From NCBI GenBank assembly GCA_003232595.1, contig QIIJ01000349.1, positions 1 through 8,487 of the forward strand: a DNA stretch of 8,487 nt. The letters run 5' to 3'. The notes below the pieces were generated by a model, which saw only the letters and a program-made list of their open reading frames with translations, did no database searches and had not been told where the DNA came from. Positions 6,387 through 8,487 of the stretch are shown piece by piece. Position numbers and translations under genes: made by a program. The stretch is from Aurantimonadaceae bacterium. GTDB taxonomy: Bacteria; Pseudomonadota; Alphaproteobacteria; Rhizobiales; Rhizobiaceae. Each line of letters begins with the position of its first letter. Positions within the stretch are counted from its first letter, which is position 1.

Positions 6387-7491
6387 CCTTGCGTTTGGCG
6401 CGGGTTTTCGCGTCTGCCGGTTTGCCGGGCGCAACAACTGACGGTACAAAGCCGCCCTTTAAGTTCGCCAGGGTTTCCGGGTCTTCACTGCGATCAATGC
6501 GAAAAATCGGGGTGCCAATTACAGGTTCCCGCGAAAGGATGCCGTTATTATCAAGGCTGGTTCCGCCGTCACCTGCAATCGATGCAATTCGGCCCTTTGT
6601 GAAATTACAGCCGCATCCTTTGGTCACAATCTGCCGGTACTTGAATGCGTTTTCGGAGTTCGTATAGGGTTCCTGTGTGCGGTAGGAAATCATATTTTCT
6701 GAAGATTCGCCACGGGCCATATGGTAGTATAATTCTGTTGTTGTTCCGGGACATTTTGCCTGGCACGCTTGAACATCTCGATCAAAATTATCCTTTGTGG
6801 TTGAATAGGATATTGGGAAATAATAGCCGTCACAGCCGCGCACACAAAGCGTTCTGAATGTGCTGCTGCGAGAGACGCGGGTATCGGGTTTGGAGACTTC
6901 TTTGCGTTTCGGGCGCCGACGACTTTGACGACGCTCATCACCAAAAACCTGTTCGATGATCGATCGGCGCGACCTGCGTTCGATTATCACGCCGCTACGA
7001 TTGTTTGCAATTACCGGGCGCAGGCGATTACAGTTATTGGCAGCCAATGCACGTCGTACTTTACGGCGCTGGGCTCTGGTCGACCCGCTTTTACCGGAAA
7101 GCCGGCTGCGTTTGGCGCGTAGTTGCTTCAGGTTGATTTCCATCTTGCGAAGACTGCCTGTCAATCGCCGACAGGACGCGGCACCTCTTCTGGAACCGGA
7201 ACAGCCGGCACGGCGTAGCCTGCGGTTGCCCTGTTTCATCTGGTCTTTTTGCCGTCTAATGGCATTATTGTATCGTAGAACCCTGAGTGGGTTGCTAGAG
7301 CGGCTGGTTTTGGAAAGTGAAGCCAACTGGCGTTCAAGGCGCATACATGTGCGACTTTGGGCTTCAACCTGATCCGGGATCATAACCCAGGCCAATGCCA
7401 GCGTTACGATCACCAGCAATGCGCGCGTGCCCAAACCATCAGGAACCGGCCCATCAGGAACCGGCTTGAATTCCAATCCAAAATTTCTCAT
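6349..7491 (-). CDS. Exported Arg-rich DUF2865 family protein
   Basis: This 380-aa protein of unknown function is recognised as DUF2865 by the block TFRTLCVRGCDGYYFPISYS (211-230), with NFDRDVQACQAKCPG (235-249), TELYYH and KGCGCNF after it. An N-terminal hydrophobic segment (about 24-38) followed by QVEAQS suggests Sec export with possible cleavage after VEA near residue 44, or a membrane anchor. Residues about 50-200 are extremely rich in Arg, Lys and Ser with coiled-coil potential. There are ten Cys (49, 97, 107, 154, 216, 220, 243, 247, 293, 295), consistent with disulfides in the periplasm. ATG at 7491 is chosen because GGGA lies just upstream; the longer frame starts only at a TTG (7548) with no ribosome-binding site. 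The tail overlaps gltX by 38 bp. The basic region could bind anionic envelope polymers or nucleic acid; that is inference. Confidence 0.82.
   Translation of the reverse strand: MRNFGLEFKPVPDGPVPDGLGTRALLVIVTLALAWVMIPDQVEAQSRTCMRLERQLASLSKTSRSSNPLRVLRYNNAIRRQKDQMKQGNRRLRRAGCSGSRRGAASCRRLTGSLRKMEINLKQLRAKRSRLSGKSGSTRAQRRKVRRALAANNCNRLRPVIANNRSGVIIERRSRRSIIEQVFGDERRQSRRRPKRKEVSKPDTRVSRSSTFRTLCVRGCDGYYFPISYSTTKDNFDRDVQACQAKCPGTTTELYYHMARGESSENMISYRTQEPYTNSENAFKYRQIVTKGCGCNFTKGRIASIAGDGGTSLDNNGILSREPVIGTPIFRIDRSEDPETLANLKGGFVPSVVAPGKPADAKTRAKRKVRVVGEAFFPAQ
7436..7465. repeat. Perfect 15-bp tandem duplication within the DUF2865 gene
   Basis: CCATCAGGAACCGGC occurs twice without interruption (7436-7450 and 7451-7465). 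On the minus strand it encodes the doubled pentapeptide PVPDG-PVPDG (residues 10-19), just before the hydrophobic export segment. The unit is in frame, so copy-number change would not break the gene. Confidence 0.9.
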
Positions 7492-7604
7492 GTCGTCCCA
7501 CTCACTACAAACCGCAACTATTGCACCGTCTTTTACCTTATCTGTCAATTATGCTGGAATATTGATTAAATCAGATTGTCGCAGACCCCGGATGAGGATG
7601 ATAT

Positions 7605-7650
7605 ACCCCACTTAACTGACGTAGGGGTAAATATGATACAGTGGGGTTAA
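7605..7650. promoter_or_regulatory. Cluster of GGGGT motifs, candidate operator upstream of the DUF2865 gene
   Basis: ACCCCAC (7605-7611) and GTGGGGT (7641-7647) form a perfect 7-bp inverted repeat across 29 bp. A third motif, GTAGGGGTAA (7621-7630), sits exactly 20 bp before the similar GTGGGGTTAA (7641-7650), about two helical turns away. The cluster lies 114-159 bp before the DUF2865 start and after the IorB-like stop, where the DUF2865 promoter should be. I recognise no named regulator box and no strong -35/-10 pair. The rest of the 7492-7705 gap shows no gene and no clear terminator. Confidence 0.35.
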
Positions 7651-7705
7651 TTGTAGATCCCTGAAGCTCTGTTGGAAAGTCAAACTATGGTGAACATCAA
7701 CATTT

Positions 7706-8487
7706 TCAGACGGATGCATCTATTTGAGATTTAAGTGTTTTTATAACATCGTCCAGCTTTTTACCATCAACGTCTTGAAGAGAAGCATCACGCAATCGTT
7801 GTGCCCAGTCAGCGCCATCCTTGCGATACTCCAGCAGTTCAATACCCGCGAAAACCCTATCAAATTTTGACAGGCCACGCTGATGTGTGCCGCTGTAGCC
7901 TTTGATCAGGCGCTGGCATTTGAAGACTTCTATAGCCAAGGGATAGTTATTTTCGACATTGGAAAGCGCCGTGTTGATTAATAAATTGACATGCTTGTGC
8001 TCAACACTATGGCGCAACAATTTGCGGCGGTATTTTTTCAGTCCGCTGACCATATAGAGCAATGTGAACCAGAATACTGTGTCTGTGCGGACCCGTCTTC
8101 CACGGTTTACCAACCAGTCCAGTTTTTTGAATAATCCTGGTCGATTTTCAATAAACCGGCCAAGGCCGACAGGCAACATGCTGCAGAACTCTGTAGCGCC
8201 GGGGTGGAAATACTCTGTAATCAGCAGTGCTTTGCTTGCATTATACCCGGCCTGACTGCGGATTTCCTCAAACCGGGATTTGCGGGTTTTGATATCGGCG
8301 ACCCGTATGATGTCGTCATAGGCCATAGCATTGGCAATGTACTTTGCGGCCGTTACTGTGAGAACAAAATTGCTGTCGGGATATGCACTCTTTTGGTCTC
8401 GCGAAAAAACCTCCTCCAGTCGTGTTAGATATTCTGCACCGTAGGCCAGATCCTGAAAATCCACGACCTTTTGCAATCCGGCCTCGG
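7706..8487 (-). CDS. Indolepyruvate ferredoxin oxidoreductase beta-subunit-like protein (IorB-like, DUF6537), C-terminal part
   Basis: The frame is open to the right edge of the window, so about 260 C-terminal residues of a longer protein are present and the true start is outside; the TTG at 8474-8476 is an internal Leu codon. The segment matches what I know of the DUF6537-type C-terminus of IorB proteins, usually about 500 aa with an N-terminal pyruvate-oxidoreductase gamma domain. Visible landmarks are KVVDFQDLAYGAEYLTRLEE near the beginning and RLIKGYSGTHQRGLSKFDRV near the end. IorAB-type enzymes decarboxylate arylpyruvates from aromatic amino acids, passing electrons to ferredoxin and forming aryl-acyl-CoA. 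The catalytic partner (IorA) is not in view. It shares its strand with the DUF2865 gene but is separated by 214 bp, so that gene probably has its own promoter. Confidence 0.75.
   Translation of the reverse strand, partial: EAGLQKVVDFQDLAYGAEYLTRLEEVFSRDQKSAYPDSNFVLTVTAAKYIANAMAYDDIIRVADIKTRKSRFEEIRSQAGYNASKALLITEYFHPGATEFCSMLPVGLGRFIENRPGLFKKLDWLVNRGRRVRTDTVFWFTLLYMVSGLKKYRRKLLRHSVEHKHVNLLINTALSNVENNYPLAIEVFKCQRLIKGYSGTHQRGLSKFDRVFAGIELLEYRKDGADWAQRLRDASLQDVDGKKLDDVIKTLKSQIDASV

Noticed and set aside
6956..7372. 138-aa Arg/Leu-rich plus-strand frame opposite the DUF2865 gene
   Set aside because: It is the complement of the Arg/Ser-rich coding stretch. The minus-strand frame carries the conserved DUF2865 block, so this is a shadow.

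Overview
The window looks like chromosome from a moderate-GC alphaproteobacterium, most likely Hyphomicrobiales (Rhizobiales). The evidence is a DUF2865 protein, a type of gene I associate with that order; a glutamyl-tRNA synthetase of the alphaproteobacterial HIGN/GLSKR type; and an IorB-like protein with a DUF6537-type C-terminus. This placement is by recognition of protein families, not by any search.

Left part (1-1706): the edge of a mobile element. It begins with what looks like the right end of an IS21-family insertion sequence, with two 24-bp-spaced terminal repeats ending in TTGACA. Next comes a short repeat-rich leader and a complete large serine recombinase (165-1706). The recombinase frame runs into, and stops inside, the 3' end of a tRNA-Leu(UAA) gene on the minus strand (1685-1771). 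The tRNA is intact and carries its own CCA. The simplest reading is a genomic island or integrative element that lies to the left of the tRNA and extends out of the window, with its integrase at the tRNA-proximal junction.

Middle part (1772-6386): ordinary host chromosome on the plus strand. It holds nadE (glutamine-dependent NAD+ synthetase, 561 aa), an MFS transporter (407 aa) behind a recognisable TATAAT promoter, and a glutamyl-tRNA synthetase (gltX). The last two are tightly packed and probably co-transcribed.

Right part (6349-8487): two minus-strand genes. One encodes an exported, very Arg/Lys-rich DUF2865 protein whose 3' end overlaps gltX by 38 bp. The other is the C-terminal half of an indolepyruvate oxidoreductase beta-type protein (IorB-like), cut by the window edge. 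The 214-bp gap between them carries a cluster of GGGGT motifs that may be an operator.

I see no CRISPR array, toxin-antitoxin pair or defence system. The most interesting part of the window is the junction between the serine recombinase and the tRNA. The rest is mostly housekeeping, with a few small structural oddities.
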